Below, one piece after another: positions 1 through 11,958 of a DNA stretch of 64,000 nucleotides (position 1 is the stretch's first letter; every line of letters starts with the position of its first letter). Source of the stretch: Siphonodentalium dalli (Eukaryota > Mollusca > Scaphopoda > Gadilida > Siphonodentaliidae); the NCBI GenBank assembly GCA_032622095.1, contig CP136064.1:259327863-259391862 (forward strand). Reading direction: 5' to 3'. The position numbers and the translations under genes are program-made. The notes under the pieces were generated by a model, which did not search any database, was not told the origin of the DNA, and was given only the letters and a program-made list of their open reading frames with translations.

Positions 1-19
1 GGACCTGGCACTCAAAGGG
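1..19 (-). mobile_element. Right end of a TTAA MITE (family A), cut by the window edge
   Basis: The first bases read as the reverse complement of the family A terminus (consensus CCCTTTCAGTGCCAGGTCC) and are followed by TTAA at 20-23. Family A is the piggyBac-like MITE seen complete at 31251-31412 and 33608-33762. Only the last 19 bases are in the window. Confidence 0.6.
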
Positions 20-23
20 TTAA

Positions 24-1384
24 GGAAATTTTTCATCTCCGTCCCCAACGGTTTTGAAGTCAGAAAAAATAGGGTCATAGTTACTGGTAGGATTAAAATG
101 TTATTTTATAAATTTACTTTGTTACTTTGACATATTCTTTATGGATATTCATGTCTTATATTCTATCTGCAAGAGTGAGTTACTTTAACCCTTTGAACCC
201 TTTGAACCCTTTGAACCAATATTTCGGTGCAAAAGAACAGTGACTCTATCCATTAACACATATATTTCAGTGCAGAGACGACACGAGTCGACAGCAAATT
301 TATATATAGTATAACCAGTGTCAGACCCACTGATTTATATGCCCAGCATGGACTGGTTGACCAAGGTATCGGATAGAAATATATTCACATGCACATATCA
401 TATAATATACAAAGAACATACAATATTTTAACCAAATTGTGGTGCTATATTTACGGCATATAGTGTCATGTTCCACATGTTTGTAGAACAGACATAATTT
501 AGACAAATAGTTTCAGTTTAAATTACCCTCGTTATATTAATCAGTGTTCTTTCACATATGGGGAAGGGTCTATTGCAAATCAAGTTGATTTATTCGTGCA
601 TGCACAGAGCAATGAGAAATAAACAGTTTATAGCGTACTAATGCATGACAAACCCACTACCGGGTAATATATATTTAAATGGCCCCATATACACATCAGC
701 AGTGGCTAGGGCATGTATATGAAATGGTTACCCGCAAATATTGGGTTGAGATATATGGCATGCACATAGCATAGGCTATATTTCACAAAAAACATGCGTT
801 TTTAAGGTAAAAATACCACTAAATGGTGTCATTCGATCATTTGTGGTATTTGCTTAGCAATCGTTGCTATCCTTAATAAGACATTTGGTTCACTCTTCTG
901 GTCGGGCATATCTCAAATTTCACATCATGGTTTTAACTGCATCAAAAACACAATCACTGGCCATGCATTACGATGCTATATAAGCTATAATTGCATTTTT
1001 CAGTCAATTGACTCAATTCCATGTAGTTGCCTAGCAACCGTTACCAAGGAGTTGCCACATGACAAAATCTCCCAATCTTATAATATCAGTGATCCATGGA
1101 GGACAAACCTGTAAAGTTTCAGACCTGTGTCACAATTTAAACATAACCAATATCATGCGACAAGACACTATCGGAAATTATTCTGAACATGTTTTATGCA
1201 CGAACCCATACTGCCAGGAGTGTTGCTGAACCCAGCCAGCATAGAGTCTCAATTATATATCAATGTGCCATGAAGAGCAAATTTCCGTGTGTGGGGGAGG
1301 GGGGTCAACTGCTTCCACATCTGGTTCTCATCAATTCATCGCTTGGATAAGATGACTCAAGTACCGGGGACGGACCGACGGCCT
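24..1384. other. Intergenic, no gene recognised
   Basis: AT-rich sequence with no convincing reading frame on either strand. A short 9-bp tandem repeat (unit CCCTTTGAA) occupies about 187-216. The CCCTTT core resembles the termini of the TTAA MITEs, so it may be a remnant of one. Confidence 0.5.
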
Positions 1385-1675
1385 CTGTGGCGGCGGCATG
1401 CATATCGGGGTGGGGAGCTGCTCGGGGAATCATTCTGCTGGTGACCAAATCTATAACATTCCACTTTAATTATTTAGTTAAATGCTGCTGGGTCAGACAG
1501 GAAGACAGCCCTGTTATAGTACTATGTCTGCCCCAGGCAAAGTGCCTTGCAGTTATTATCATGTATGTGTTTTATATTTTCATTTCATTGTATTCCAATT
1601 TATATTTTTGTATTTCAGGGGTTACGTTGTTCTGTTTATTGGGCATTTTGTAAAATAAAGTATCTATCTATCAAA
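1385..1675 (+). mobile_element. Probable non-LTR retrotransposon 3' end
   Basis: The segment carries the phrase AGGAAGACAGCCC, then a T-rich stretch, AATAAA near 1653 and a short tandem tail of TATC units ending about 1673. A similar phrase followed by a short-unit tail occurs on the opposite strand at 16731-16812. That combination is typical of 5'-truncated LINE copies (CR1/L2/RTE style). The 88-codon open frame here has no recognisable domain and is not called as a gene. Confidence 0.4.
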
Positions 1676-2799
1676 TTTAAGGGAAAATACCATTAGTACA
1701 GCGGCCAAACGCCAAAAGTGGTCGGGTACCCCTACCCACTGTAGAACAAGTTAAAACCAACTTTTTGTGAAGGAGAAATATATACTGTAGACGAAAATGA
1801 TAGTGAAAAATAACGGAATTGGTGGTGGCTATTCTCAAATCGACGATGAACGATACCCACCAGTGACTTTACCCAGAAATTAACGATTGTGGTAAAGTGA
1901 GCCCTGCGGCTAAGTCCTAAGTTATTAGCCCACATTGTAGGTGTTCAAATGAATACAGCATACCATGTCTGTACCTGATATGCAAGAAGTGTTGGTTAAT
2001 TTAGATTTTCGTGCCATTTGGAGCCGAAACATTTAATTTTTGTTGAAAAATCGCTCTTTTAAAAAAATATTATATATTTCGAACATTATCATTCAAACGG
2101 ATATTACAATAATATTGAAATATTTAGTCCATATGGTGAAGTAGTTATCTGACAAGCATATGAAGAAAGAAGTTATCAACAATTTTGAACAGTTTGCGAG
2201 ATATTGGATTTTAGCTACCCCTCCCCCAAACACGTTTTTGGTCGAAAAAAAATACATATTTTTGATAATGACATTACAAACATTTTCGAATTTATCTGAA
2301 TGGGACCCAATATGAATCTTGTACTGAAAGTATTGTCCAGCGATGCCGTTTGGTCGATTACAGATGTGTTCAGGCGTGCAGACCCCCAGTTACAACAACA
2401 ACAATTATTTTATTGATAACAGGTAAATTTGCATGCATTAACATCGATGTAAAGTACTAAAACCTTTGTTATAAACAATAATTGACCAACTATGTAATTC
2501 ATATGGCTCAGTAGTTATCTGGACACCACAAGTAGAAAGAATTTGACAGAAATTGTCTACGGTTTTCAAGATATTGGAATTAGGTACCGCTCCCCCGGAC
2601 GCGATTTGGTAGAAAAACTACATATTTATGATAACAACACAGACGTTTCTAAATTAATCTAATGAGCATCTAATCATTATTCGTATGATGAAAACCTGAC
2701 CCGTAGACATCGCGAGCGTGGTTTTAGATTACCTCGGGTTTCCAACTAAACCCCCAGTTACAACAACAACAACACAATATTTTATTTAATACATGTAAT

Positions 2800-5700
2800 T
2801 TTATATTAACACATATCGACTTTGAGCAACTGAAGTATTTGTTCTAGACGACACATAATATAGGCTAACATAATCATACAGAACAAAATCATTGTTGTTC
2901 CCCCGTCCTATTAGACGTCCTGAACACACCACGAACTGAAAAAATATTATCTCAATATTAAGAATCGTGTAATTATAAAGGACAGTTACATAAGAAAATA
3001 TACAATGTTTATGGATGGGTTTGTTCCCGAAACAGTGTGGCACTTTGCTTGGCAAATATGAAGGGTGAATTTGCTATATTTTTCGAGAACACTCTACCCA
3101 ATTTAAAGACTTCAACGTAATACGAAATTAAGCTATATGATCTCTAATTCTCTATATTAACCGAGAGTGTGACAGGAATGTAGTTCTATCAGAGAATACA
3201 TAATTTGTATGGATGGGTTGTGCATGTGTCGCTTTACACACAGTGGCTGATAACTAAGAAAGACGAATTTGCTGTTTTAGGCCCCCCCCCTACACAATTG
3301 AAGTGTTAAAGTTGAACAACTCACGAACTGAAATGATTGCTGTAAATATTAGCTGAGGATGTGGGTAAAAAATAGTAATATCGGGACGCATACATGATGT
3401 TGATGGATGGGTTGGTTGGATCCCGAAAGCCTTTATCACTTTACGAAAATCGGATGGCAAACTCCAAAGGCGAATATTTGTTGTTTTGTGGGACCCCTTT
3501 ATATGCCCATTTAAACTCTTGAACACACCAAGCGCTGAATATTCATGCTTTTATTATTAAATCACAGTGTGAACGAAAGGTAGTGCTATCAGGGAATATA
3601 CATGTTATATGGGTAGATTGGTTCCCAAAATCATAGGGTACTTTACAAAAGGCGGCTGGCAATAACCAAAGCTGAATATTTTCTTTAAGCACCCTACCCC
3701 ATTTAAAGTCTTAAACACACTAATGGATGTGCATGTTCTCAATATTAACTGGGGTGTGGACAAATGGTATGTAATTCAGGAAATATACCTCTTCAGTGCA
3801 CGATGTGTGGGTTGGCTGGCTTCCCAATGCCTGGGGCACTTTACAAAAAGTGGCTAGCAAAGAGAAGGCGAAATCTCACTGTTTTGGGTACCCATAACCC
3901 TTCTAAACTCTTTAGCACACACTGAACCGAATCTATATGCTCTCATGTATTATTTACAATTTGGGTGGTTTTGTTCTCGAAATCATGGAACACTTTACAA
4001 AAGGCGACTGGCAAATACGAAATGTAATGTTTTTGGCCACTCTACCCCATTTGCAGTCTTGGGACACACAATGGACCGAAAGGATGTGCTTCCATTATTA
4101 ACTGCGTTTGTTGAGAAATGGACGCTATATAAAGAGTATAGTATATCAGGGTCTTGAATGTCTGGGTTAGTTTACAAAAAGTTGTTGATGAAAGAGAAAG
4201 GCGAATACTCACTGTTTTGTGGGGGACCCCGTTAACCCATTTAATATCTTGATCAGAGCATGAACGGAAGTTATATTCTCTAATACTTAGCTGAGTGTGT
4301 GATCGAAAGGTATTGCTATCATGGAATTATTAATTGATATATGGGTGATTTGGTTCCCCCAAAATCCTGGAACACTTTACAAAAAGCGGCTGGCAAACAA
4401 GAAGGCGAATTTTCTATGTCTTGAGGACCCCACTATCCAACTTGAAGTCTTAAAAAAATGATATGCACTCAATGTTAACTGAAGTTGTGGACAAATGGGA
4501 TTATTATCTGGAAATACGAATCTGTTATGGATGAGATGGTTCCCGAAAGCCTGTGGCACTTTACAACAAGTGGTCAGCAAATGAAAGGGCTAAATTTTAC
4601 TCTCAGGGGACTCCATCCCTATTTGAAGTCTTGAACACACCACTAGATCAAGGCATAAGCTATCCATATTACCCGAGATTGTGGCCGAATGGCTGTTCTG
4701 TCAGAAAAGATGCAATGGTCTCGCGAACACACCGTTCGCGAGAACACCGTGGCACCTTACACAAAGCAGATGGCAAAAGATGAAGGCGAATTCTAAGGGA
4801 CCCCTACCCCATGTAAACCTTGAACCTACCACGAACTGAATGGATGTGCCCTCAGGGTAAAAGGACGATCTGGACAAATGGCTATTCTATAAAGAAATAC
4901 ACAAGTGTTATAGATGGGTTAATACCCGACAGTCAGGGACACTTTACAAAAAGCGACTGAAAAATGAATAATGCGATTTTTTAATGTTTGTATTACCCCC
5001 TTCCCAATTTTAAGACTAGAACACACCACGGACTGGAACGATATCATCATTGACTGCGTGTATGGACAATGGCGAGTTAATTGTACAAGGACGTACACAA
5101 TGTAAATAGATGGATTTAGGTTCTGAAAGAATGAGCACTTAAAGGGGTACTGTACGCCATTTTCATTAAATTTCCGGTGACAACAACGATCTAATATCGA
5201 TAATATATAGAAACATAAGTAATTTGAGTCGAAGATGTATTCTGTAAACGCTCAGGTTAATAGGCTATCTTAAAATTTAATAATTTAAAAGTTAATAATT
5301 TGATATAAATTGAATTTATGACTGGAGCCATAAAATGGCGTCAATTAAATTACGAATTACCGTAATCAAAAATAGTAATTGAGGGATACTGGATTTTTAA
5401 ACCGATCGCACACACGATTGCTTAAAATATTATGATGATACGGGGAGAACACTCAAGCCACTCACTGACTAGAGACGATACAATAACTTAAATGATTATA
5501 TGGGACTAGTATGCATATAATATAACTTTTATTTGATTCATTTGGTTGAAAACTTTACAAAAATTACTCGACAACGACAATTTGTATTTTTGCATTCCGG
5601 TAAATTTGTCATCCGTAACATGACTTCGTACTCAACAGACTTTCAAATAATGGAAAAATTGTTACCTTATTCTCCGACTCGGAGACTATAGAAACCAACA

Positions 5701-6060
5701 ACAACATTTGGCGTACAGTACCCCTTTAACGAAAAGTGACTGGAAAATAAGAAAGGCAAAATTTTGAGGACCCCTACTGTATTTGAAGTCTTGGAAGACA
5801 CCACATGGTGGAATGATATGACCCCAATATTAACTGAGGGATTGACCAAAGGTTAATTTTTATCAGAATATACATATGTGTTGGTTCCCGAAAGTCTGCA
5901 CCATGTGGCACTCCACAACAAGCGGCTGGCAAATGTTCACTGTTGTATATACCCCTACCCTATTTGAAGTCTTGAACACATCATGTACTGAAGGGATTGT
6001 GAATTCAATATCAACATATATTATGGCCGAAACTATGCGATATATAAGTATGTGGTAGTT
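2800..6060. repeat. Degenerate ~190-bp tandem array
   Basis: About 14 diverged units. Each holds a phrase like GGCACTTTACAAAAAGCGGC (near 3646, 3835, 3986, 4368, 4554, 4748, 4936 and 5905), followed by an ACCCC-rich stretch, CTTGAACACACC, and GGATGGGTTGGTTCCC. Spacing is mostly 185-200 bp. Open frames inside are short and shift between units. The array is interrupted by the 583-bp MITE at 5143-5725. Confidence 0.65.
5143..5725. mobile_element. 583-bp TTAA MITE, family E, copy 1
   Basis: Termini AGGGGTACTGTACGCCA and its reverse complement are flanked by TTAA at 5139-5142 and 5726-5729. A second copy of identical length lies at 38060-38642, and I count about four substitutions between them. 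TTAA duplication suggests a piggyBac or Kolobok-type transposase acting in trans. No coding sequence lies inside. It sits in one unit of the ~190-bp array, at the GCACTTTA phrase. Confidence 0.85.
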
Positions 6061-6599
6061 CTATCCGGAGGTAAACAATTTATCTGGGAGAGATTGTATG
6101 GGGAAAATTATGATGTAATCCAGTTGGAACTGATTGAATTCAATGATATACACATAGTGTCGTTGGAGCTGATTGGACGCAATGCAACACATGCAGATAA
6201 TGTTGTTTTCGTCATTGATACGCCCGTCGCCGTGAGATTGCAGACGATCTGGTGGTGGTAAATTTCGCGCTCAGCGGGGTTTTAATGCTTTTCACGAAGT
6301 TTTAACAAATGGCAGCGTTATGGAAATCGCTTTGTTTTCGAGATTAATGTCTGAACCCCATCAACTATTTTAATATTTTCGCGATGACTGAGTTACTCTA
6401 CATAAATAGAGTATTTCTGATAAAATTACATTCAGTATGGCGCATAGAAGTTCAGTCTTAGGACCACTGTATTCCAAAAAGTAATGATATGCTTTTTCTA
6501 TTTGCCACAATGACAGAGAGGGGACGTTTTAATGTGATTACTCAATTGGCCATAACTTCAAACTACTGCATTTCTATCTTAAACGAGAATGGAGTAGTT

Positions 6600-6706
6600 G
6601 TGCATCTATACGTCGGACATGCTGGGTTCCCTTCCCCTGTCCAATTATTATAATCTCTGTATACCATTATTGTTTTTTTGAGAATAAACTATTGATTGAT
6701 TGATAT
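6600..6706 (+). mobile_element. Possible LINE 3' tail inside the foldback element
   Basis: AATAAA near 6683 is followed by a short tandem tail ATTGATTGATTGAT. Such short-unit tails mark many LINE 3' ends. The body upstream (about 6060-6600) has no recognised reverse-transcriptase motif, so this is tentative. Confidence 0.3.
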
Positions 6707-8358
6707 GCGACACTTACTGTATGTAATAGCAAATAAAATGCGGTGTTGTTGTAATTTGGGGTCTGGAAGCATGAACACGCCTTTAATCACTTAAGCAATG
6801 TCCCCGGGCTCAATTTTCAGCAAAAGAATCATGTTGGGCCTCAGTATGATCAATTGGGAAATTTGGTAAAGTTCTGAACAAAAATATGTAATTTTACGAC
6901 CAAAAACGTGTTTGGGGGAGGGATAGCTAAAATACATTATTTCGCAAATTGTTCTAAATTTATGTTAACTTCTTTCTGCATATGCTTGGCAGATAACTGC
7001 CTCACCATAAGAATTAAATATTTGGGCATTATAACAATATCCATTTGAATGATAATGTTCGAAAAATAATATTTTTGTGAAAAAGTGCGATTTTTCAGCT
7101 AAAACAAAATGTTTTGGCTCCAAATGGCAGGAAAATATAAATTAACCAACACTTTTTTCATATCGTGTAGAGGTATGGTATGATGTAGTAATTTTATCTC
7201 CAACAATATGGGCAAATAGGCTAGGACATAGCCACATGGCTCGCTTTACCAAAATCGTTAATTTCTGAAAAAAATCACTGGAGGGTGTCGCGCATCGTCG
7301 ATGACAATAGCCACCACCTATTCCGTTATTCTTCAATTTCTCTCAAATTCTTTCTACTAGTGATGTCCAGATAACTACTGAGCCATATGAATTATATAGT
7401 TGGTCACATGTTGTTTATAACAAAGGTTTTAGTAGTTAACATCGATGTTAATGCATGCAAAATTACCTGTTATCAATAAAATCATTGTTGTTGTTGTAAC
7501 TGGGGTCTGAAAGCCTGAACACATCTGTAATCGATTAAACGGCATATCTGGACAAGACTTTCAGTACAAGATTCATATTGGGTCCCATTCAGATCAATTC
7601 CAAAATGTTTATAATGTCATTATCAAAAATATGTATTTTTTTCGACCAAAAACGTGTTTGGGGGAGGGGTAGCTAAAATCCAATATCTCGCAAACCGTTC
7701 AAATATTTTGTTAACTTATTTCTTCATATGCTTGCTAGATAACTAGTACACCATATGAACTAAATATTTCAATGTTATTGCGATATACTTTTCTAATATA
7801 ATGTTCGAAAAATATAATTTCTTTGAAAAAGAGCGATTTTTCAACAAAAAATAAATGTTTCGGCTCCAAATTGCACGAAAATCCAAATTAACCAACACTT
7901 CTTGCATATCAGGTACAGATATGGTATGCTGTAGTCATTTTAACACCAACAATGTGGGAAAATAACTTAGGACATAGCCGCAGGGCTCACTTTACCAAAA
8001 TCGTTAATTTCTGGGTAAAGTCACTGGTGGGTATCGTTCATCGTCAATTTGAGAATAGCCACCACCAATTCCGTTATTTTTCACTATCATTTTCGTCTAC
8101 AGTATATATTTCTTCTTTAAAAAAAGTTAGTTTTAACTTGTTCTACCATGGGTAGGGGTATCTCGAAAACTAGAGATTTGGCCGCTGCACTACATGGGGA
8201 GCTCCGGGTCAGGGTGTCGATCACAGTGGGGGTTCAAAGGATTAAGAATAATTTGGTTTTTCTGTAACTGAACCGATTATTTAATTGAGAAATCTACACA
8301 TTCTGAGCAATTAACCCTTTAATGACTGGAACTTCCTGAAATTTTTCGAAAACCCTGT

Positions 8359-8427
8359 GCCAATGCATTCTCTTATATATGCAAGTCTCCCATAGGCAGT
8401 CTCGCATATATAAGAGAATGCATTGGC
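8359..8427. repeat. 69-nt hairpin palindrome, copy 1
   Basis: Starts GCCAATGCATTCTC and ends GAGAATGCATTGGC. The centre is diverged (CCCATAGG core), but the stem is intact. It is preceded by CCCTGT. Confidence 0.85.
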
Positions 8428-8454
8428 CCCACAATATTTATCTTGACATTGTAA

Positions 8455-8510
8455 GCCAGTGCATTCTCTTATATATGCGAGTGTTCCTATGGGAGACTTG
8501 TATATATGCA
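8455..8510. repeat. 69-nt hairpin palindrome, copy 2, truncated
   Basis: Starts GCCAGTGCATTCTC and keeps the centre, but is cut at TATATATGCA where the inner TTAACCCTTT terminus begins at 8511. Confidence 0.7.
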
Positions 8511-8582
8511 TTAACCCTTTCAGTGCCAGGGGCCGATTGTAAAAATTGTAAAAAATAATAACAAATAATGAAAAATTGTTAG

Positions 8583-8651
8583 GCCAATGCATTCTCTTAT
8601 ATATGCGAGGCGACCTATGGTCGACTCGCATATATAAGAGAATGCATTGGC
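8583..8651. repeat. 69-nt hairpin palindrome, copy 3
   Basis: Full length, with centre GAGGCGACCTATGGTCGACT. This is the reverse-complement orientation of the left-end copies. CACAGGG follows directly. Confidence 0.9.
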
Positions 8652-8771
8652 ACAGGGTATATGGGTTGATACAAAAATTGGACTTGGCACTGAAAGGGTT
8701 TAAATAATGTCAGTAGAGATAGGGAATTTTTCATATTCATCTTCAATCAAGTTCAATGCTTATGATATCAC

Positions 8772-8940
8772 CAAGCCTGCAAATAGCGTGTCTGTCCTTT
8801 GCAGAATGAGGTCCCAGAGGGTGAATTTAGTGATGCTATCCCGCACAGCGGACTAGCATCACTTATGCGGGATAGCGTCACTAAATTCACCCTCTGGGGA
8901 CCTCATTCTGCAAATGACAGACACACTATTTGCAGGCTTG
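8772..8940. mobile_element. Family D hAT-like MITE, 169 bp
   Basis: Termini CAAGCCTGCAAATAGCGTG and complement. Flanks are GATATCAC (8764-8771) and GATATCCC (8941-8948), an 8-bp duplication with one mismatch. The body is one large palindrome around TTTGCAGAATGAGG. An 8-bp duplication fits the hAT superfamily. There is no coding sequence. Confidence 0.8.
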
Positions 8941-9286
8941 GATATCCCAATAACAACAATATTCACATTGTTGTTGTTGTTGTCAGAGAGTTTTTAGGAG
9001 TACCCTGCAGAAATAGGTATATACGATTTGTATACATCTACTGCTTTTTTTTCTGATGATTGAATGCAGGGAATTGGGCTGAAAATAATTTCTCTAAATG
9101 ATCAGAAGTTGTTTTGCTAATTAGTGTCACATGATCATATCACGAATATGACTGTCTGATTTCAAATCGCATTGGGACTAACGATTGACTGCAGTCTGCA
9201 AACTGATTAATTATTCTATGTGTATACATTTCCTACCCACTTTTCCTGAAACATTTTAGTTTTAAGTACTAAAACTTAAAACTTAA
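8941..9286. other. Spacer with a TTG microsatellite
   Basis: Contains a short (TTG)n run at about 8967-8981 and otherwise unremarkable AT-rich sequence. No gene seen. Confidence 0.4.
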
Positions 9287-9312
9287 CCCTTTACCCAACA
9301 GAACGGCCCTGT

Positions 9313-9381
9313 GCCAATGCATTCTCTTATATATGGGAGTCGACCATAGGTCGCCTCGCATATATAAGAGAATGCATTGGC
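9313..9381. repeat. 69-nt hairpin palindrome, copy 4
   Basis: Full length, centre GAGTCGACCATAGGTCGCCT, preceded by CCCTGT. Confidence 0.9.
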
Positions 9382-9460
9382 TTAACACATTAAAAATTAT
9401 AAAATTGTTAAAGAATGTAAGAAAAAATTGTAAAAAGTGTTAAAAAAAGATTTTTTTTAG

Positions 9461-9523
9461 GCCAATGCATTCTCTTATAAGGCGACCTATGGTTGACTCG
9501 CATATATAAGAGAATGCATTGAC
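9461..9523. repeat. 69-nt hairpin palindrome, copy 5, shortened
   Basis: About six bases (TATGCG region) are missing from the left stem, otherwise intact. Orientation is inverted relative to copy 4. CACAGGG follows. Confidence 0.85.
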
Positions 9524-9676
9524 ACAGGGCATAACTGTAACTATCACAATGTGGTCAAGGAGCCGGTTCCAATGATATTCATATTTGTATGGTGTTATTG
9601 AGACAGACCGAAGATATTTTAGGCTGTTGAAGCTTTATTTGGCCGGTTTTGGCCCTTTTGTTGGGTAAAGGGTTAA

Positions 9677-10104
9677 AGGGGTACTGTACACTATATCTGG
9701 CCATTTATGGGACCATCTCATGTTATACTCAACAGAATGTATGCAACAAATGAATGAATTTGAGCCATGGATTAGTGCAAAATACACTCAAGTGCTCTTA
9801 TGAACAATGCAAAAAACATGGTAATTATAATGAAAATGAATATATGACTGGTATTCTCCCAATGCCATATGATATATAACAAGTGCAATGCCAAGCATGA
9901 CATATGCCTCCAATGCTCAGTTTAGGTATAGGGCAAATGTCCACATAATAAATGTGTATGGATGGACCATTTTCTAAATCCAAAAAGATCCATCACTCTG
10001 AGTAAATCAATGGAGAAAACCCATGAGTGCATACTTTCGCTCATATACAGCTATCACTATTCCAAAGATATTCAACTTCATCTGTTGGTACTTGAGCAAC
10101 AATA
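9677..10104. mobile_element. Left end of a diverged family E element, limits unclear
   Basis: AGGGGTACTGTAC begins immediately after the TTAA that also closes the family B element. Similarity to family E fades after about 15 bases and no matching right terminus was found before 10104, so it is a truncated or different relative. Confidence 0.4.
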
Positions 10105-10108
10105 TTAA

Positions 10109-10720
10109 CCCTTTCAGTGCCAAGACCGATTTTTGTATCAACCCATATTTCCTTGATCATTTTTCAAATTTATTGATAATAATAATGTGATACATTGATG
10201 GAAAGAGCTCTAAGAGCATATACTGTAAAAGTACATTTATTCATGGTGTTGTTGCAGATAACAAAATTAAAAAGTGCACGAAAAAATATATCTTCGAAAC
10301 TATCGCGGCCGCCATTTTGGGAATGTCAAGTGGGAGGTACATGCTTGGACACTCGACATGCTAATTAATTATATGCCCACAGTGCAAATGCGCAATTCGC
10401 GGTGGATATTCTAGGTCACCGCACTTCTATTTGTTGGACTTGATTGTTATTATTTGGGGGTTTGTAAACGAAAGTTAGTAACGGCAGACCAACAAATTTA
10501 CAAACCCACAAAAAGTCATAAATGGCTGAATCACGAAAATTAATACCAAAGAATTTAAAGCCATTCACATTATAAGAGAATGAACTGGCTAAGGTAAATA
10601 TTGTTAGATCAATGCATTCTCTTTTATATGCGAGGTTCCCTATGGAAAAATCGCAGATATAAGATAATGCATTGGCACAGGGTTTTCACGAAATTTCAGG
10701 AAACTCCATTCTTGGAAGGG
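10109..10720. mobile_element. Long family A TTAA MITE, 612 bp
   Basis: Left end TTAACCCTTTCAGTGCC (TTAA 10105-10108), and the right end is a diverged GGAAGGG followed by TCAA. The interior has ~450 bp not seen in the other A copies, with no open frame of note. A degenerate 69-nt hairpin (10607-10676) lies near the right end. Confidence 0.6.
10607..10676. repeat. 69-nt hairpin palindrome, copy 6, degenerate
   Basis: The stem starts ATCAATGCATTCTC and ends ATAATGCATTGGC with several mismatches, the most decayed near-full-length copy in the window. Confidence 0.75.
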
Positions 10721-10857
10721 TCAACGATTTGTGTGCAGATTTTCTGACTTAATCGCCATGGATTAGATTCATGTGATGAGGCAATACAAATGTGATGCAT
10801 GGTGGAAAAGCTGTTGGTTCATTGGATGGTGTACTGCCGGCGTATGTTAACCCTTTC

Positions 10858-11696
10858 CACAGGGGCCTGTAACGCGCTCCGCTGCCCGCCCCCTTTTGCG
10901 CTGCCCATATACACCGCTTCTATATACGCGTCTGCTTCATGTTAATGGTAGTATAATAGAGGCAAGGGGAACTGTAGATATTCCCTGTTTTACCATCGCT
11001 GGGGAAATCGGACAAATTTAGCCCATCTACCCGAGTAATGCTATCTTTTTTTAATTTTTCGTTTACCATTCACGCAGCTCCTCATTTTAATATTCATTAC
11101 GCCTGACCTTTCCATGACTGTCATAGTAGAAACAGCCAATCGGCGCTCAGTATTATAATCGAGGTCATATTAAAATGAGGAGCTGCGTGAATGGTAAACG
11201 AAAAATGAATAAAAATTTGAATTATCGCCAGATTTCTCCTCTATAAAAATTGTTTACTGACGATGTGTTGATCTGTATGAGTAAATAAATTATTAGCCGA
11301 CAAGAAATCACTGAGCGCTAGATGTTTAGTTGATCGTTTGACTGAGTTTTAATTATAGTAAGCTGTACAGGGGGTAAAATTTAGGATCAAATCGAAAATT
11401 TAAGCTCTCTGGAGAAAATATTCGGTGGTAAAAAAATTATCAAATGCTATGTATATAAATGGTTCTGATGGGAGCTTGTGGTATTGATTGAAATATGAAT
11501 CCTTCGCCGTTAGTCGGGTAGATGGGCTAAATTGTCAGATTACCGAGCGATGGTAAAACGTGAAATATCTACAGTTCCCCTTGTCTCTATTGTACTACCG
11601 GTACCATCAACATGAAGCAGGTGCGTATATAGAGGCTGCGTATATATGGGCAGCACGAAAGGGGGTTGGCAGCGGATCGCGTTACAGGCCCCTATG
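10858..11696. mobile_element. Foldback element with GGGGCCTGTAACGCG termini
   Basis: The left end CACAGGGGCCTGTAACGCG pairs with the complement of CATAGGGGCCTGTAACGCG at the right. Inner arms also pair (GAGGAGCTGCGTGAATGG at 11165-11190 against 11065-11095). The right end was later hit by the family D MITE at 11697. The target duplication is not clear. No coding sequence was seen. Confidence 0.6.
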
Positions 11697-11950
11697 CAAG
11701 CCTTGAAATAGGGTGTCTGTCATTTGCAGAATGAGGTCCCCAGAGGGTGAATTTAGTAATGCTACCCCGCATAGCAGGCTAGCATCACCAAATTCACCCT
11801 CTGGGAACCTCATTCTGCTGAGGTGTAAGCAGAATGAGGTCCCCAGAGGGTGAATTTGGTGATGCTAGCCTGCTCTGCGGGGTAGCATCACTAAATTCAC
11901 CCTCTGGGGACCTCATTCTGCAAATGAAAGACACCCTATTTCAAGGCTTG
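11697..11950. mobile_element. Family D hAT-like MITE, 254 bp
   Basis: Termini CAAGCCTTGAAATAGG and complement. There is a perfect 8-bp duplication CCCCTATG at 11689-11696 and 11951-11958. The body is two ~92-nt hairpins (TGCAGAATGAGG ... CCTCATTCTGC) in inverted order. The copy at 31755-32008 has the same length. Confidence 0.9.
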
Positions 11951-11958
11951 CCCCTATG

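Larger units (their letters stand above)
1694..8192. mobile_element. Giant foldback element (about 6.5 kb) with tandem core
   Basis: The two ends are inverted: TAGTACAGCGGCCAAA at 1694 and the complement of TAGTGCAGCGGCCAAA ending at 8192. Homology continues inward as long arms (about 1694-2795 and 6725-8192). The right arm holds two tandem copies of a ~740-bp segment, and the arms share phrases such as CTCCCCCAAACACG. Between the arms lies a degenerate ~190-bp tandem array. No transposase was seen, so this is a non-autonomous foldback. CAT flanks both ends but is too short to prove a target duplication. What is inferred is the single-element interpretation; the inverted arms themselves are directly visible. 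Confidence 0.6.
8315..8699. mobile_element. Composite family A TTAA MITE with hairpins
   Basis: TTAACCCTTT begins at 8311 and GGGTTTAA closes at 8703. A second internal TTAACCCTTTCAGTGCC begins at 8511, so one family A element probably inserted beside or into another. Three copies of the 69-nt hairpin lie inside, of which the middle one is truncated. There is no coding potential. Confidence 0.65.
9287..9672. mobile_element. Family B TTAA MITE, 386 bp
   Basis: Termini CCCTTTACCCAACAGAACGG and complement are flanked by TTAA at 9283-9286 and 9673-9676. It holds an inverted pair of 69-nt hairpins near one end. The other side is a unique ~130-bp stretch (GTTACAGTTATG ... AAGCTTTATTTGGCC in complement) shared with copies at 40603 and 60387. 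TTAA plus CCC fits piggyBac-like elements. Confidence 0.85.

Noticed and set aside
187-216. Telomere-like CCCTTTGAA repeats
   Set aside because: Only three 9-bp units, not the animal TTAGGG type; probably MITE-derived.
8311-8631. 106-codon minus-strand frame through the hairpins
   Set aside because: Translation of palindromic MITE sequence; similar peptides appear at every hairpin copy on both strands.
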